This document shows, piece by piece, positions 13,017-13,392 of a stretch of 13,392 nucleotides of DNA. The notes under the pieces were generated by a model. The model saw only the letters and a program-made list of their open reading frames with translations. It ran no database searches and was not told the DNA's origin. Source of the DNA: JBOFBH01 sp051657715. Lineage in GTDB: Bacteria > Actinomycetota > Actinomycetes > Actinomycetales > Angustibacteraceae. How positions within the stretch are numbered: position 1 is the stretch's first letter; each line of letters opens with the position of its first letter. Position numbers and translations under genes: made by a program. The DNA lies in assembly GCA_051657715.1 (NCBI GenBank), contig JBOFLF010000106.1, positions 1-13,392 of the forward strand. Reading direction: 5' to 3'.

Positions 13017-13045
13017 AGCCTCCGATAATTTCTATTATCAAGGCT
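13017..13045. promoter_or_regulatory. AT-rich palindrome upstream of the recombinase gene
   Basis: GATAAT (13024-13029) and ATTATC (13034-13039) are perfect arms around TTCT. The symmetry extends to AGCCT (13017-13021) and AGGCT (13041-13045) with one base of offset. It stands out as AT-rich in a very GC-rich setting, 61 bp upstream of the recombinase start. It may be the operon's promoter with an operator, or a core site bound by the recombinase. The present data do not separate these. Confidence 0.5.
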
Positions 13046-13358
13046 AATAGTTACGTCAGGTTGAAGCGACATGCTAGTCCTCACTCGGACCGACTTGAGC
13101 GGAGTGTCGACGGCGCTGACCTGCACGGACGTCTCTACTTCGGATGAGGGCTGCCAAGCGCGCTTCAATCCCGCTGGCGCCCGCAGCCGTCGGGCAGGCT
13201 CAGCCTGCTGGGCAGCTTGATCACCAGAGCGAACGGTCGCGCCTGATCGGGGGATGCGCGTACTGGGACGGTGATCTCCGAGTCCGGCTAGACCAGCCAT
13301 GGGGCCGATCATCGCAATGAGCCCATATCTCACACGGAATCACGAACTATGGAAGTAC

Positions 13359-13392
13359 GGACTACCGGACTACCGGACTACCGGACTACCGG
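13359..13392. repeat. Tandem repeat of an 8-bp unit (GGACTACC), running off the edge
   Basis: Four perfect copies of GGACTACC (13359-13366, 13367-13374, 13375-13382, 13383-13390) are followed by GG at the end of the window, so the array continues beyond it. The unit is not a multiple of three and no open frame crosses it convincingly. It could be an iteron-like binding array, a recombinase arm-site array or a variable-number repeat. Confidence 0.9.

Larger units (their letters stand above)
12990..13392. other. Upstream region of the recombinase operon, no clear gene
   Basis: The region holds an AT-rich palindrome (13017-13045), the 10-bp palindrome AAGCGCGCTT (about 13156-13165), a hairpin GCAGGCT-C-AGCCTGC (13194-13208) and a tandem repeat at the right edge. 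A minus-strand frame (13333 down to 12953) is open for 126 codons and has a stretch with good third-position G/C (about 13145-13080). It lacks a Shine-Dalgarno, ends inside the recombinase gene and resembles nothing I know, so I do not call it. This is where promoter and attachment sites for the recombinase would be expected. Confidence 0.4.

Noticed and set aside
12953..13333. 126-codon minus-strand ORF upstream of the recombinase
   Set aside because: There is no Shine-Dalgarno, it ends inside the recombinase gene in another frame, it crosses the AT-rich palindrome, and only a short part has coding bias.
13359..13392. Tandem repeat as a CRISPR array
   Set aside because: The units are 8 bp, perfectly abutting, with no spacers and no cas genes nearby.

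Overview
The window is very GC-rich, uses GTG starts freely and shows strong G/C preference at third codon positions. This points to an actinobacterium, probably Pseudonocardiales-like; the order is inference. Every recognisable gene belongs to the accessory genome (restriction-modification, toxin-antitoxin, plasmid-type replication, site-specific recombination), so I read the window as part of an integrative element, plasmid or genomic island.

Layout. (1) 1-317, minus: a BrnT-like toxin overlapping the first codons of its presumed antitoxin, which is cut by the window edge. (2) 694-3556, plus: a type II restriction-modification operon of the BsuBI/PstI class, an N6-adenine methyltransferase followed 1 bp later by the endonuclease. 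(3) 3617-4578, plus: two unrecognised overlapping genes; the first carries an in-frame TGA near its probable original start. (4) 7354-4925, minus: a SprT-like zinc-metalloprotease-fold protein, a small two-helix membrane protein, a hicA-hicB toxin-antitoxin pair preceded by a large perfect palindrome, and two small frame-broken genes that become coherent if single-base indels in homopolymers are repaired. (5) 7657-9307, plus: a small ribbon-helix-helix protein with a good terminator, then a probable plasmid-type replication initiator. The segment encoding the initiator's linker contains an actinobacterial DnaA box, a palindrome and the most AT-rich stretch of the gene, so the origin may lie inside the gene. 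(6) 12956-9634, minus: a complete tyrosine recombinase, an overlapping second recombinase-like protein that lacks most catalytic residues, and a frame-broken DUF3800-like gene. An AT-rich palindrome sits upstream of the recombinase, and an 8-bp tandem repeat (GGACTACC) runs off the right edge.

How it fits together: the recombinase pair would handle integration or excision, the initiator and RHH protein replication or copy control, and the R-M and toxin-antitoxin modules would stabilise the element and defend against other DNA. The main points for a second look are the active/inactive recombinase pair, the possible origin inside the initiator gene, the hicA operator palindrome, and the set of repairable frameshifts. 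Those frameshifts could be real decay or sequencing error, and I cannot tell which from the sequence alone.
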